This document shows, piece by piece, positions 23,697 to 34,069 of a stretch of 64,000 nt of DNA. Under the pieces are notes generated by a model. That model ran no database searches and was not told where the DNA came from. It saw only the letters and a list, made by a program, of their open reading frames with translations. Position 1 is the first letter of the stretch. Each line of letters begins with the position of its first letter. The translations under genes and the position numbers were made by a program. Origin of the DNA: Enoplosus armatus (Eukaryota; Chordata; Actinopteri; Centrarchiformes; Enoplosidae); contig NC_092194.1 of the NCBI RefSeq assembly GCF_043641665.1, positions 1,178,001-1,242,000 of the forward strand, in the 5' to 3' direction.

Positions 23697-23896
23697 GCCC
23701 TGCTGTCACAAATGCTCACCAGAACACCAAATGTGGATTCATCCGCTGCTGAAAATAGTCCCCGACAAATGCACTACTTCCTCCTGTTTGTTTAATGAGC
23801 AGCTGTTTCAGGAACCTTTTTTTTTTTAAAGTGAAACTATATATATTTGTGAGCTGTTTTTAAATGTCTACACGTTCAGAAGGAACCAATGGGCTC
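23697..23896 (+). repeat. Dispersed repeat, partner of 54147-54384
   Basis: The two copies share caaatgctcaccagaac, ccaaatgtggatt, gctgaaaatagtc, gagcagctgtttcag, tatatttgtgag and ccaatgggct in the same order. The copy here lacks about 40 bases present at 54.23-54.27 kb. There are no obvious terminal inverted repeats, and class is unknown. Confidence 0.7.
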
Positions 23897-24848
23897 GGAG
23901 CCGAGAGCCACAGACAGGAGGTCAGAATGTTCCGAGAGACAGACTGAACATGTTGACAGTTTTGGTCTTTAGTTGGACAGCCATATTCTATAGACGATGT
24001 ACTGTCTTCACTTGGACTTGTGATACTGGACCACAAACCTATTTACTTAAGTTTTATATATTTATTAATCACAATATTTTCGTTTTATATCTGTTGTTTT
24101 TATTGCTCACCTGTGCCTCTTATTGCCCCCACAGTCAGCTGTGGAGGGGAGTTTCTTCAAAAAAAAAAAAAAAAAAAAAGTATATATTATAAATGATGCA
24201 AAAATCCATCCATCCATTTTATTTTTATATGTGCTTATCCAGCTCAAGATAGCAGACATACACAGCCGAATCCATATTCACACGTACGCCACACTTTGTT
24301 GGATACGTTTATCTGGTTAATTTGTGTGCTTTCTTCTTGTTTCAGACCAGACTCTGCTTATCTAAACACTCTGCATTCAGCAGTCTGCACCTTTTTACAT
24401 TTTGCAGAGTTCCGATGCGCCGAGGCACGCTCAGACATATTAAACAGCTGCCTGGCGTGAAAAAGCAGAAATCCTCACTTTGATAAAGTGGTAAAGTGTT
24501 TTTTATTTTTCCTCCCTCTACATCATAACAGTGATAAACACTAAGTCTTCAAGGGTATATGCAATAAAAGTTGAATAAAACAGGATTGTAGTCTTAGACT
24601 CGGGAGTCTGTTCGATTGTATGCCAAAACTAAAACAGTCCAGAGTTAATAGTCTATTATGAGACGAGTCGCACTGTTATTTCCTGAATATTGAAGTGCTG
24701 AACTGAGGTCTTTGAGGCAGCACGTGTGGGGGGGAAACAACATCGCAAACCTCTCACCACGTCCAGAATGTGTAGCTCCTGCAGGATAGGCCAAATATCC
24801 TGCCAAATATAGCCAAATATACCCAAATACCAAACAGGCGGCGGGTTC
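23897..24848. other. Unassigned non-coding DNA
   Basis: A19 tract at about 24161-24179. Short frames only. Confidence 0.55.
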
Positions 24849-24870
24849 GGGGGGGGGGGGGGGGGGGGGG
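24849..24870. repeat. Poly-G tract (22 bases)
   Basis: Uninterrupted G22, the longest G/C homopolymer seen in the window. Confidence 0.9.
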
Positions 24871-25021
24871 CGGCTATCCCCCCAGCATGAGCCTTGCACA
24901 GTCCTAAACTCATACTGTAGGTCCCTCAAAGGCACACGTGAAATGGCTGACAACAGCAACTGCTCGGTTTCTAATGAGCCTAGCCTGCTGAGTGGACGTT
25001 CTTCAGCTGTAAGCTGGCCTG

Positions 25022-25110
25022 ATTGGACGAGTTTTAGGGATCCTGTACAGAGGGCAGCCAATTAGGAGCAGGCCCAGTTGGGATGCACTTTACAGAGAGG
25101 GCTATAAGTA
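25022..25110 (+). promoter_or_regulatory. CCAAT/TATA-like promoter motif cluster (weak)
   Basis: An inverted CCAAT word (attgg, about 25022), a CCAAT word at about 25058 and a TATA-like ctataagta at about 25101 are spaced like a core promoter firing to the right. No gene is recognised downstream; the next coding-like sequence is a hAT relic on the opposite strand. Chance or an old retroelement promoter are alternatives. Confidence 0.2.
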
Positions 25111-25466
25111 CCCATAGAGAGGCTGAATGTTGGTTTATAATGTATTTTCCGAGACTGGATTTCGAAACGAAACAAAGGTTTCCTGGGCTTTTAGCTTTTA
25201 AAGGGCCGGTTCACCCAAATAACAAAACAAGAGAAAGCGTGTGTAAACATATCAATGGCATATTAAATAAAATTTAAATAGAAATTGTATGTTTTTTTTC
25301 TATTTGCAGCCTTCTGAGGTAGATATCAAAATAAACTTTTTCCACAGGCTAATAAATTTGAAAATAAAATAACAATAATGAATGAACCAACCATTGAAGC
25401 CTTGGAGTAGCAAGAAAAAGTGCATAAAGAAAACGTTAATTACTGCTCAGTTTGCAACACACTGAT
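25111..25466. other. Unassigned DNA, possible hAT 3' flank
   Basis: It includes ttttaaagggccggttcacccaaa in two pieces near 25196-25219, the kind of left end seen on other fish repeats. It may contain the eroded 3' end of the neighbouring minus-strand hAT element; no matching terminal repeat was found. Confidence 0.4.
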
Positions 25467-26111
25467 CTAATCTGATGTGCCCAAGCCAGATACCTGGCAT
25501 CTTTTCTTGGATGCTAGTTCATCAATGTCTGGGCTCAGGCTCTGAGCTGAGGAAACCCTCAATATTGAACGAAGGTGTTCATCAGTCAGACGTCTCCTGT
25601 GAGATGTTTTCGTCATCTTCATCAAGGAGAAAAGTTGCTCACATAGATAAGTGCTACCGAACATGGAGAGCAATTGAGCAGCTTGGGTGCGGAGCTGAGG
25701 CATTGTGTCAGGGATGAACTGTGGAAACTGTGCGGCGCCAACTGCATCACACTTTGACTTCAGCGTGTCATTACACTGGAGTTCAATCAGCTCCATTTGG
25801 AGGTTGGTTGGTGAGTTTTCCACATCAACTGCAAAGGGATTACTAAGCAGTTGAAATCTGCATTTCTGGACATCAAAGTCGGCAAATCGCCGGCTGAACT
25901 CAGCGCCGAGTTTTTCAGCAAACTGTGCGCACACGGCGGTAGAGATCTGCATTTTTATGGTTTGGCAGCAGGGAAAATGGCCAAGGTTTCCTTGCAGCAT
26001 CTGATTCTCCCATAGGCATAGTTTAGTTTTAAAAGCTCTCACTGCTGCGTACATGTCTGTGATGATGCGTCCCGGGGGCTTTCCTGCCGAAGCACAGATC
26101 GCTACTGACAC
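25467..26111 (-). pseudogene. hAT transposase C-terminal fragment (214 codons open)
   Basis: Minus strand. The frame is uninterrupted for 214 codons and resembles the carboxyl half of Charlie/GTF2IRD2-type hAT transposases. It has MYAAVRAFKTKLCLWENQ (about residues 20-37), FSRRFADFDVQKCRFQLLSN (about 73-92), and the hAT dimerisation block YLCEQLFSLMKMTKTSHRRR followed by LTDEHLRSIL (about 155-185). The BED zinc finger and the first catalytic Asp region are missing, so it cannot transpose. The first Met is not a natural start; sequence upstream leads directly into the element terminus. It is a truncated relic, although the open frame is unusually well kept. Confidence 0.8.
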
Positions 26112-26313
26112 AGAGTAGACGGCATGTCAGGGTCCTGTCCTGATTGACGCGCCAAAACAAGAGCAGAGCATTATGGGATTTTGTAGTATTAGCGGTGAAT
26201 GCGCTGTTCTGTACCGGCGGGCCAGCTCTAATATTAATTTCTGCGCCTCGCGGGCCAAATATAATTACACTGCGGGCCAAATTTGGCCCGCGGGCCAGAG
26301 TTTGACACCCATG
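25467..26313 (-). mobile_element. hAT (Charlie-like) element, internally deleted and 3'-truncated
   Basis: On the minus strand the element starts at 26313 with catgggtgtcaaactctggc, then cccgcgggccaaatttggcc, the typical hAT terminus with GGCCCGCGGGCC subterminal palindromes. About 200 bases later the transposase C-terminus begins, so the 5' two thirds of the gene were lost. The opposite terminus is not recognised. It is unrelated at its ends to the hAT MITE at 2912-3699. Confidence 0.7.
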
Positions 26314-26398
26314 CTCTAGTGGCATCTAGCCCTGCAGATGATTTTTTTGTCAGGCTTGCTTATTCTGGCAACCTTTAACCTTGCTTAAAGGCCTCATA

Positions 26399-26684
26399 TT
26401 ATGCTCATTTCAGCTATATGTTTTTATTCTGGTGGGTGAATGAGCGTCCCTGTACTTGGTGGGCGGTGCTGTGCCTGGGGCGTGGCTGTATAGTTGTGAC
26501 ATCGCAACCTTACAGAAGTCCCGACGGCTCGTTTAAAAGGCACGGCGTCTGAATACGGGCTGCGTTTCGTTTCTCCGCGGACCGAGCGTTTTGATGCTTT
26601 CACAGTATTTACACAGAACCGAGACCTGCTTTATAGTCAAACAAGACATGATCTTGAGATCTCACTTTCTACAATATGGGACCT
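26399..26684. mobile_element. TTAA-type MITE, copy B (short form)
   Basis: TTAA flanks both ends (26395-26398 and 26685-26688). The inverted ends aggcctcatattatg and aggtcccatattgta (reversed) match copy A at 9598-10110. An internal deletion of about 220 bases relative to copy A leaves a 286-bp element. Confidence 0.8.
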
Positions 26685-26705
26685 TTAAGAACGTGGTCAC
26701 GCTGT

Positions 26706-26797
26706 GTGCATTGCATTTATACCTGGCTGATGGCATCCCGATCACAGTGCACTCGCGGATGTTGTGTTTATGTCAACACCAGGTGTGAATGGGGTCT
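26706..26797. mobile_element. Remnant of the ctggtattaa-type MITE
   Basis: The left part gcatttatacctggctgatg and the right part caacaccaggtgtgaatggg recall the ends at 21425-21621, with almost no interior. Boundaries approximate. Confidence 0.4.
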
Positions 26798-26821
26798 AAA
26801 TATTCTTTGTCAATACCAAAA

Positions 26822-26823
<2 letters not shown>

Positions 26824-26882
<59 letters not shown>
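26824..26882. repeat. (TA)n microsatellite, long
   Basis: About 29 TA units with one G interruption near the right end. Confidence 0.9.
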
Positions 26883-27549
26883 ATGACACCATATCACGTA
26901 ATGACATATTGAATATGTAAATCAGAGTGTTATAATATGATTTGTAAAGTATTGCGTCTTCTCAGCACTGCACTGTCATCACTACTACTTTGCCAGCCAC
27001 TTTAATACCCCCACCCCTCCTGAGCTCCCACCTTGTCTGCCGATGACCTACAGAGCGCTTCCACTTCTCTCGGCTCGGCACGGGGGGGGGGGGGGGGCTG
27101 CCTTGTGCCGCATGCTCCAAAATATCACAGATGTGCTTCATCTGTAATAGATTCTTTATGGAAAGTCGTGTCCACAGAGGCACTTACTGAAATGACCAGG
27201 ATGTTTATTGTCAGGGGAAAGTGTACAGCAAAACACCCATCCCCTCAAAGACCAATCTGCTTCTGTGATTTGATGGGACTTGCTTCTCTAATTGTATCTT
27301 CTGTCGGAGGCGTGTCCAGAAAATCCATATTGATAAATGCCTTGATTGCTGCCCTGAATGTCGGCAGGCCTGAGGTCAGTACTGCAGTCGGGATGGACGG
27401 GGATCACATCCAAGCGGCCTTGAAAAAAACGGCCAGGAGTGTTATTTCAACACTCCCTCTCCCTCTGAAAAGACATTATTGATCACATTCAATGGAATAA
27501 GCGCAAATGAAACCCGTTTGTTGTCACCCGACACGCTGTTGTTGTACTG
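26883..27549. other. Unassigned DNA with a G tract
   Basis: The 149-codon frame at 27033-27482 translates the G16 tract (27082-27097) as Gly and shows no motif. No gene recognised. Confidence 0.55.
27082..27097. repeat. Poly-G tract (16 bases)
   Basis: Uninterrupted G16. Confidence 0.9.
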
Positions 27550-27667
27550 ATGACAGTTTTTCAGGACATCTCAACAACTGCTGGCCAGGTTTCCATGATA
27601 TATGTCGATATTCATAGACCCCAAGGGATGAACCCTGGGATGTTTTTGGTGACTTTCTGATCTTTGC
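27550..27667 (-). repeat. Dispersed repeat, antisense relative of 36776-36975
   Basis: On the minus strand it gives gtcaccaaaaacatccc, a tctatgaatatc-like segment, atcatggaaacc and gttgttgagatgt. The order and words recall the plus-strand repeat near 36.8-36.97 kb (gttgttgagacatttc, gatcaccaaagtcac, gaccatgaatctc). The family is a common fish repeat by recall. Confidence 0.45.
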
Positions 27668-27671
27668 TTAA

Positions 27672-28030
27672 AAGCTACAGTGGGCAATATTACTGAATTA
27701 TAATTTTGGTTAAAAGAACACATTTTGACTCATTTAGTCTTTTAAATTCTCTTCCAACTTTTCTGATTCCGATCCAGAAGGCGGAACCTTCTGTAGAACG
27801 CCCTTTGTTTGTACAGAGTCGATGTGATTGGCCAGTTGCGTGCTAGCTAACCCTGATTGGTTGTTTGATTCAGACCTGGTCCAGTTTTTTTTTTTAAAAG
27901 ACTAAATACAAAGGGGGGGGGGGTTGCTCACATTTTTTTTTAAAGGAGCCCTTCAATTAAATATTGTTAGTGACATGCGATGGTCAGAATTAGTTATTTC
28001 AACCAAAATTATAATTAATTAATATTGCCT
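27672..28030. mobile_element. TTAA-flanked inverted-repeat element
   Basis: TTAA lies on both sides (27668-27671 and 28031-28034). Subterminal arms 27683-27711 and 28001-28029 are inverted copies with 26 of 29 positions matching (ggcaatatta ... aattataattttggtt). The interior has a G11 tract at 27913-27923 and T runs. Two interior segments recur rearranged at 62698-62785. No coding capacity. TTAA targeting suggests a piggyBac-type or similar superfamily. Confidence 0.7.
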
Positions 28031-28034
28031 TTAA

Positions 28035-28738
28035 GTGCCAAACTTTCCCCTCCTACATGATGAAAAAATCTAAATCTAATGGGCAGGTTTGAATGAATTT
28101 AGTGAGCTTTTTTTTTTTTAAACGTGGAAAGCATTTGTCTTGTTTTATAGCTTAAGATATTCGGGTGGTCCAAAGGGAACTGCTTTGCCTCAGAATTATT
28201 TCAATCACGCGGACACACAGATCAGTGTAATTAGTCTTCTGATTTCCTCGCATACACAGAGGAGCTTTTTTTTTCTTCTATGTTTGACGGAAAACATCAG
28301 GCATCGTAAGATATGATGCCATATCGATGAAATCCAGAGTTCAAAGGGTTCTATTATTTTCATTGAGATCAAGTGAAGCCTCTAAGGTCTGTCAGAGGCA
28401 AAGCGCGAGTTGTCCCTCTGACTTTTACGTTCTTGATCTTTTTTTTTTTTGCAAACTGGGAGTTGTCACTGCCACTCATGTGCTTGTATCGTCCTCATCT
28501 GCAGAAAAAAGAAAAGAGACGGGGAACAAAGAACTCGAACAGACAAAGACGATGGTGCCGTCTACATACGCAAAGCTTGAGCGGTAGAAACGCTTAGAAA
28601 AACGCACTTCTTAATACTGGGAACAAGGTTGATTGACACATGGGTTGCGCAGTAAGTACTCACGTCCTTTACTTAGAGACCAGACGTTTGGAACCACTGA
28701 TTTAAAAATGCATTTAAGTCTTAAAATCTTAATCTGCA
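28035..28738. other. Unassigned non-coding DNA
   Basis: T-rich tracts; short frames only. Confidence 0.55.
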
Positions 28739-28850
28739 AAGTAACCAGAGACGTAGCGGACTCAAGTGAAGTACAAGTACCTCAAATTTGTACTTAAGTA
28801 CAGTACTTGAATGAATGCACTTTCACGTTCCACCGCCGCCACTTTCGCTC
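28739..28850 (+). repeat. End of a gtacttaagtac-type dispersed repeat
   Basis: It reads caagtgaagtacaagtacct, then ttgtacttaagtacagtact and tgaatgaatgcactttcacg, then ttccaccgcc. I recall this as the terminal part of a very common fish repeat that ends in tttccaccactg. Internal direct and inverted gtact words are plain. Confidence 0.5.
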
Positions 28851-29099
28851 TTCACTGTATCAAGTTGTAACAGATGATACGGACGTTAGTGAGTGGATTA
28901 GACATCTGGATATGGACCTGCTGGAAATCAGTGCTTGATAAGAGTTCACTGACGTGGATAAATCGTTTTCATATGAAACCATCTGGTGTCGCGTCTTCCC
29001 CGTCGCCTCATAAACTTCACCTTTTTATTATAGTTTACCTTGTGCAGCTATGGTTTATGTCATGCTTTATAGGGTGTAGAAAGTAATACTAGCACATAC

Positions 29100-29103
29100 T
29101 TAC
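29100..29103. repeat. Target-site duplication, left (TTAC)
   Basis: Repeated at 29643-29646 immediately outside the inverted repeats. Confidence 0.6.
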
Positions 29104-29642
29104 CGCTTCATTTTACAGGTCCGCAAATTTCATGGTAAGTAGGTGATAATTAGCAAGTATAGTGTTTGAAATTTCTTTGAAATGATCCCCAAATTAGCGC
29201 AAAATTATTTAAGAATTATATTTTGCTCTTTCCTAATAAGCAGTTACGGTTCGATTTTTTGTTTTTCACAAAACTTAAACTTGCTGAAAATCTACGAATG
29301 AACCAAACAACCAAACAACCATTAAATTAGTTACCAACACACAGACTCTTTTGACCAATGTATAAGCGCTATTTCAGTGTTCAGCAGTTCGTTTTTTATT
29401 ACGGAAATGACAGCGTACTGTATAAAAAGAGGCCTATTTACTTTTTGTATTTAGTTACAGTTTTCTTTTGTAAGTTTTGCAAAGGTTAGCAGTGAAGTTG
29501 TCTAGTGGCAGGAAATATACAGTACAATAAACGCTGCAGCTAATGTTGGGATTATTTTTGATAAATTATCGGGTAAACAAATACGTTACTATCTAATTAT
29601 CACCTACTTACCATGAAATTTGCGGACCTGTAAAATGAAGCG
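29104..29642. mobile_element. Non-autonomous DNA element with perfect 50-bp terminal inverted repeats
   Basis: The element is 539 bp. Bases 29104-29153 (start cgcttcattttacaggtccg) and 29593-29642 are exact reverse complements over all 50 positions. Four-base TTAC repeats flank it. Weak pairing continues inside the arms. The interior is AT-rich without coding capacity. Perfect arms suggest recent insertion or recent gene conversion. The superfamily is not clear: a 4-bp TTAC duplication could be a variant of TTAA. Each arm contains ttttacag and gtaagt, words that read as splice acceptor and donor. Confidence 0.85.
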
Positions 29643-29646
29643 TTAC
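29643..29646. repeat. Target-site duplication, right (TTAC)
   Basis: Exact copy of 29100-29103. Confidence 0.6.
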
Positions 29647-29769
29647 ACATGACTTTTATCTAAGTGAGTTGGCAGGAAAGTTCTCCAACATTGGTATAAA
29701 AATAAATAAATAAATAAAAAGAGCAGTACTAAGTCGTTTTATTGAATGTGAAAATGTTCAAAGGAGGTC

Positions 29770-29815
29770 GGGGGGGGGGGATTCATCTTTTACTATTGTA
29801 TAACACCCCCCCCCC
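29770..29815. repeat. G11 and C10 tracts 25 bases apart
   Basis: Complementary homopolymers at 29770-29780 and 29806-29815 could pair as a hairpin with a 25-base loop. Confidence 0.8.
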
Positions 29816-30055
29816 GCTCAGTTTAAAACCTCTCATCATACGTAATTATGAAGGCATGAAATCCAAACCAAAGGGAATGGTCCCACGGGAGGGGGCACCA
29901 CTCGGTTAATAGGATTCTCCCGCCAACGAGATTAGAGTTATCAATTTGCTCGGTGTCACATTAATGAATCCTCCACCAGCGCAGCCGGTGATGAACCGGA
30001 GCCAGGGCTGGCTCGCCCACCTGCCGGAGATCATCAAGCAGCCTGGATCATAGCG

Positions 30056-30075
30056 CCCCCCCCCCCCCCCCCCCC
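30056..30075. repeat. Poly-C tract (20 bases)
   Basis: Uninterrupted C20. Confidence 0.9.
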
Positions 30076-32915
30076 AGAGGATCAGTCTCGCTGCAGGTAC
30101 TGACGCAGACACGTTAATTGAGACAGTCCACTAAAAGCCTGACAGGACCTCGTCACTGAATATATTTGAAGATAAGATTGTAAGAGTTTGATACCTAGTT
30201 AGATTTTTCTTTTTCATTGTATGGCTATTCGGGGGTGTAGGGATTCACCCGATACGAATTGGAATCCGGGTTTAACGTTAAACATGCAACAACACCGACA
30301 GGCGGACCCCTGGATCGATCTAAATATACCAAGAACCGGTCGATGGTCCGATTCTAAAGCTACATATTCTGTGGAGAAAACCCTGAATAAGTCAATGTTG
30401 AACTGTGACAGACGTCTTCATAAGATCGTGCATGGTGAAAGAAGAACTTTTGGAAATGAAAAGAAACGATCTAAGCTGTAGAATCAGCCCCTTACGCTGA
30501 ACTCGGTGAGCTCAAACCTCAGCCGGCGCAGCAGGTTTTAGTTAAACCTCAGACACCTCTGGCGGCATGTAGGGGATTTCCGCAGGACGCAGCAGCTGGA
30601 TTCAGACTTAACCCCACAAGCAGTTTAAACTGCAGCATCCAAGGACACAGCGATGGGGTTTAAGAGAACGTGGGACACAACACAGGTTCAGCCCCGACTT
30701 AAACCCCCAGCTTGAGCCGCAAGGTGCAAAACATAACTGCACATAAAATGGAGACAAAACAAAACAAAAAAAAAATATCAGCTCGTCAGGACACCTCATT
30801 TGAGTCACCGCAGGGTTTAAGAAAGGTTTGTGACTGTTGTCTTCTGGTCTTGCCGAGTTAAAAAGGTTCTTCATACTTTCTAATCTTTGAAGCCGCGTAG
30901 CCACAAGAGATTTAGATCTGAACCAATAGCCAGCATTACTTGTAAAATGAATCCTGAAGTGGACATGATGGGGAAATGCGTCAGAGGAAGAAGGCGAAAG
31001 CCTTAATGCATTCCAGCTTAAAACGGAAAAGTTCTGACTTTAGACGAGAACAATGCCACGAGAGCTTCCATTATTTTCATTCGCCGTTTTTTTTTCATGT
31101 ATTGTTTTTTTATGAAATGCAATTTGCTGTTTTGTAATTCAAAGCCGCTGTCAGGCTGTTTGATGTGTGAACAAATGGATATTTTGTCTCCTTTGATCCT
31201 GCCTGCACATGCACTTTACGTGATAATATTGCTTTTAACCTCTATCAATTGCAAATATGCCTCGAGTCCCCCCCCCCCCATTTGCATACTCCAATTATTT
31301 ATAAGTGAGCACTTTTGTCTGCAAAAAGGCGCCCAGGGTTCATTATGCACGGAGAGGAATATTAAATTATCTCCACGGTGGGCGGCCACAGCCTGTGGGC
31401 GAACAGAAATCTCACTCGCTGACTGGCTGATTTCGGGTGCCCGTGATGTGTTTGTTAAGGTGTGAGACCCTTTTCTGTTGAACCAGAAGCTGAAGTCTCG
31501 CTCAAGGAAAAGTCTCGCTCTGAAATTCCGCGAGAGTTTGTTGCAGGAAAGACGACGGCGGAGACATCTTTTCTTCTTTTCGGCTCTCCAACGCCTTTTT
31601 GTTCTCTCTCTCTTTAACATTGAGTACTATTTTGTTAAATTAAATAAAGTTTGCAATACCCTATTAACAGTCTTACAGTATTTTTTTTTTTATATGTTTC
31701 GGTCTCCAGAACACTTTGGACAGTTTGCTTAACAGCATGCAGTAATATTCAATTGTCTAGTCTTTTTCCCATTTATTCAACGCAGTTTTGTGGGACTATT
31801 TTTTTTTAAAGGAACTAAGGGAACTAAGTAACCCTGAGTGGTTGGCTGACCTCGCCTTCTTTAGTTGATCTCACTGCCCATCTGGACATGTATGAACTTG
31901 CACGGGAAAGATGTCACACGTGTATGCACGCATGAAATCATTGTTTGAGAAGCTTCAGCGTTTTTGGGCAACAAGCCAGTCGCTGCCGTGCCGCACACAT
32001 GATCTCCAGTTTCTCAAAGAGCCTTTCTGTGAAAAAGATATATGTGACTGTGCCAAGGGACACGAACCCGTTCTCAAATCCTTTCTCTGTTGCACAGGAA
32101 GACTCTCTCCACTACACTGTGTCCTACAGGGGTTTTAGGAAAGTCCCAGATTTCCCCCGATGAGGCGCCACGCCAAAAGGATTCTTGGGTTTATTGGGCT
32201 TTACATACAGATGTGAGCAAACATTGAACCGGAGCAGACTGAGGTCCAAGATGACTGACACGCCACATCCGCGATGTACTTAGAATCTCCACTGCAAGAT
32301 TTACACCTGCCCCTGACAGCGACTCTTCAGTCCAAAGCTCAGCTTCAGTGTTCCCATTAGGAGTGATATTTACTGCAGATTGACATGTAATAGTGATGAA
32401 AAACCATCTTACTGCAGATTCAGGTGTACAGCTCAGAGTGCTTAAGATTTGCTCCTGAGATCTAAGGCTCATGTGGCCCCTGGCATGAAAAGTTCAGTCA
32501 AACTGTTCAGACAGACAACCAGTCGACTCAGGGGACTGAGGGGAACAACCGGTCGCTCATTGCCCCCCAGTGAAGCTGTGTGCTGCTACTGAAACACAAA
32601 AAAGAAACCAAAAGGGCAAAAAGGGAGCTATGTCGGGTATGTTGTACTAGGGAGTGAAGGGTCACTACATCACGTAGTTGAAGCCGTAGGTCGTCATTGA
32701 TAGTTTTGACATGCCATGTCTTCGGGCGCTGAAGAAGTTGAGATGTGAGGGCCTCTCTTGGTGTCAGCCAGTAGGTAGAATGTCCTGATTGGCATGCAAG
32801 CACACAATGTATGTAAAACCCACGGAGTCCCTTAAACTGGGCGAAATGTGACTGAGTTTTGTGTGCTTCGGAAGTGTCTGATATCTGATATTACAGGCTG
32901 TGAGACTTTTGTACG

Positions 32916-32974
32916 ATATATATATATATATATGCAAACGCGCTGCAAGGCACTGTCACCCCCCCCCCCCCCCC
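32916..32974. repeat. (TA)n tract followed by C16
   Basis: (TA)9 at 32916-32933 and poly-C at 32959-32974. Confidence 0.85.
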
Positions 32975-34013
32975 AGGATGTATAACAGGAGAGAATTGAA
33001 AAGGACAAATCACCGATGCTGGTCCACAGTGTGATCAGAGAAGCAGCTTTTAACTGAGATCTGCTATCGGAAGCAAACCTGATATAAACTCACAATTATG
33101 ACCTTATGTATAATGAAAATATAGCTACATCTATACGCCAATGGATAAGGCCAGAAACCGCTGGTGACTGGTTAACACAGATGGCGAGTCTTTTATCAAG
33201 TCCAAATTTCACGCTCCCCCATTCATTCATTCATGTATTGCTCACTTTAAGCCACACTCCTTGGCTCCTTCGTTTATACATTTCCCTGCTTCTATGAGTG
33301 CTTTCCATTCAGCTAATCATGCTAGCTCCTCCATCGCGCCAAGGTAAAGACGGTTTTAGCAGATGGCAACCCTCCTGCAGTCGGAATCTGTCAAGTGATT
33401 GGTCAGCTTCTCTAAATCCAATGACCTAATTCTTTGTGTTTTGCTAATTGCTAGCTCTTGTAGCTTTGTTACTTCACGTTTCCCTTATGGTCGGAAGTTC
33501 CCACGAAACGTGATTCTAAATCAAGTCACTGTGTAGCTACAGTAAAAGCAAACATTTGACTGTACAGCAAGACAGAGCAGAGGCAAAGACGCCAAAGCTG
33601 AGATCTGGCCAAAAAGTGCGGAAGTTAAGGATTGATAGCTTTGTGAGCGGGATAAAGGCAGGAAAAAGGTAATGTCGGGATTGGGCCGGATGGGAATGCC
33701 TACCTCGCTGAGTTAATTCAGGTAAAGCCTTCCTATGAGAAGGCCCAAGCCAACTCTCTTGTCAACTGGAAAGTATTAGAACTACAACGGCCGGGTTCTG
33801 CACCAGCACCTACCCAGAGGCCATTCGTGCCCTTAACTCTTAAATCATTCATGCGCTGCAATTATTCCTGTCTGTAAGACACTGTAAGGGCACGCATACA
33901 GTGGTATACATCAGAGCTTGTTGTGCCACAGATAGCATCCCCAAGAGAATGCTTGTGTTCCTGACCTGTTCCTCCTAGTTTCCACATTTTCCCCCTGCCT
34001 TCTTGTCTCTCTG

Positions 34014-34069
34014 GCCCTATTTACACCGGATATTAACATGCGTCTTGGGTGATCCGAGTGGACAGCCCA
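34014..34069 (+). mobile_element. Left half of the ctggtattaa-type MITE
   Basis: It reads ccctatttacaccggatatt, then aacatgcgtcttgggtgatc and cgagtggacag, matching the left part of 21425-21621. It stops abruptly where the LINE relic starts. Confidence 0.55.

Larger units (their letters stand above)
29647..34013. other. Unassigned DNA with G/C homopolymers and possible conserved AT-rich patches
   Basis: No gene recognised. The patch 31180-31400 includes an octamer word atttgcat at about 31279-31287 and a caattatttataag stretch, and looks like unique, possibly regulatory sequence. Frames at 31097-31465, 31216-31620, 32191-32472 and 32528-32803 have no motif I know. C12 at 31268-31279. Confidence 0.45.

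Noticed and set aside
26676..26912. Frame with a run of alternating Tyr and Ile
   Set aside because: Translation of the (TA)n tract at 26824-26882.
32191..32803. Two adjacent minus-strand frames of 93 and 91 codons as a broken retroelement gene
   Set aside because: No RT, integrase, protease or capsid motif can be seen; adjacency alone is not evidence.
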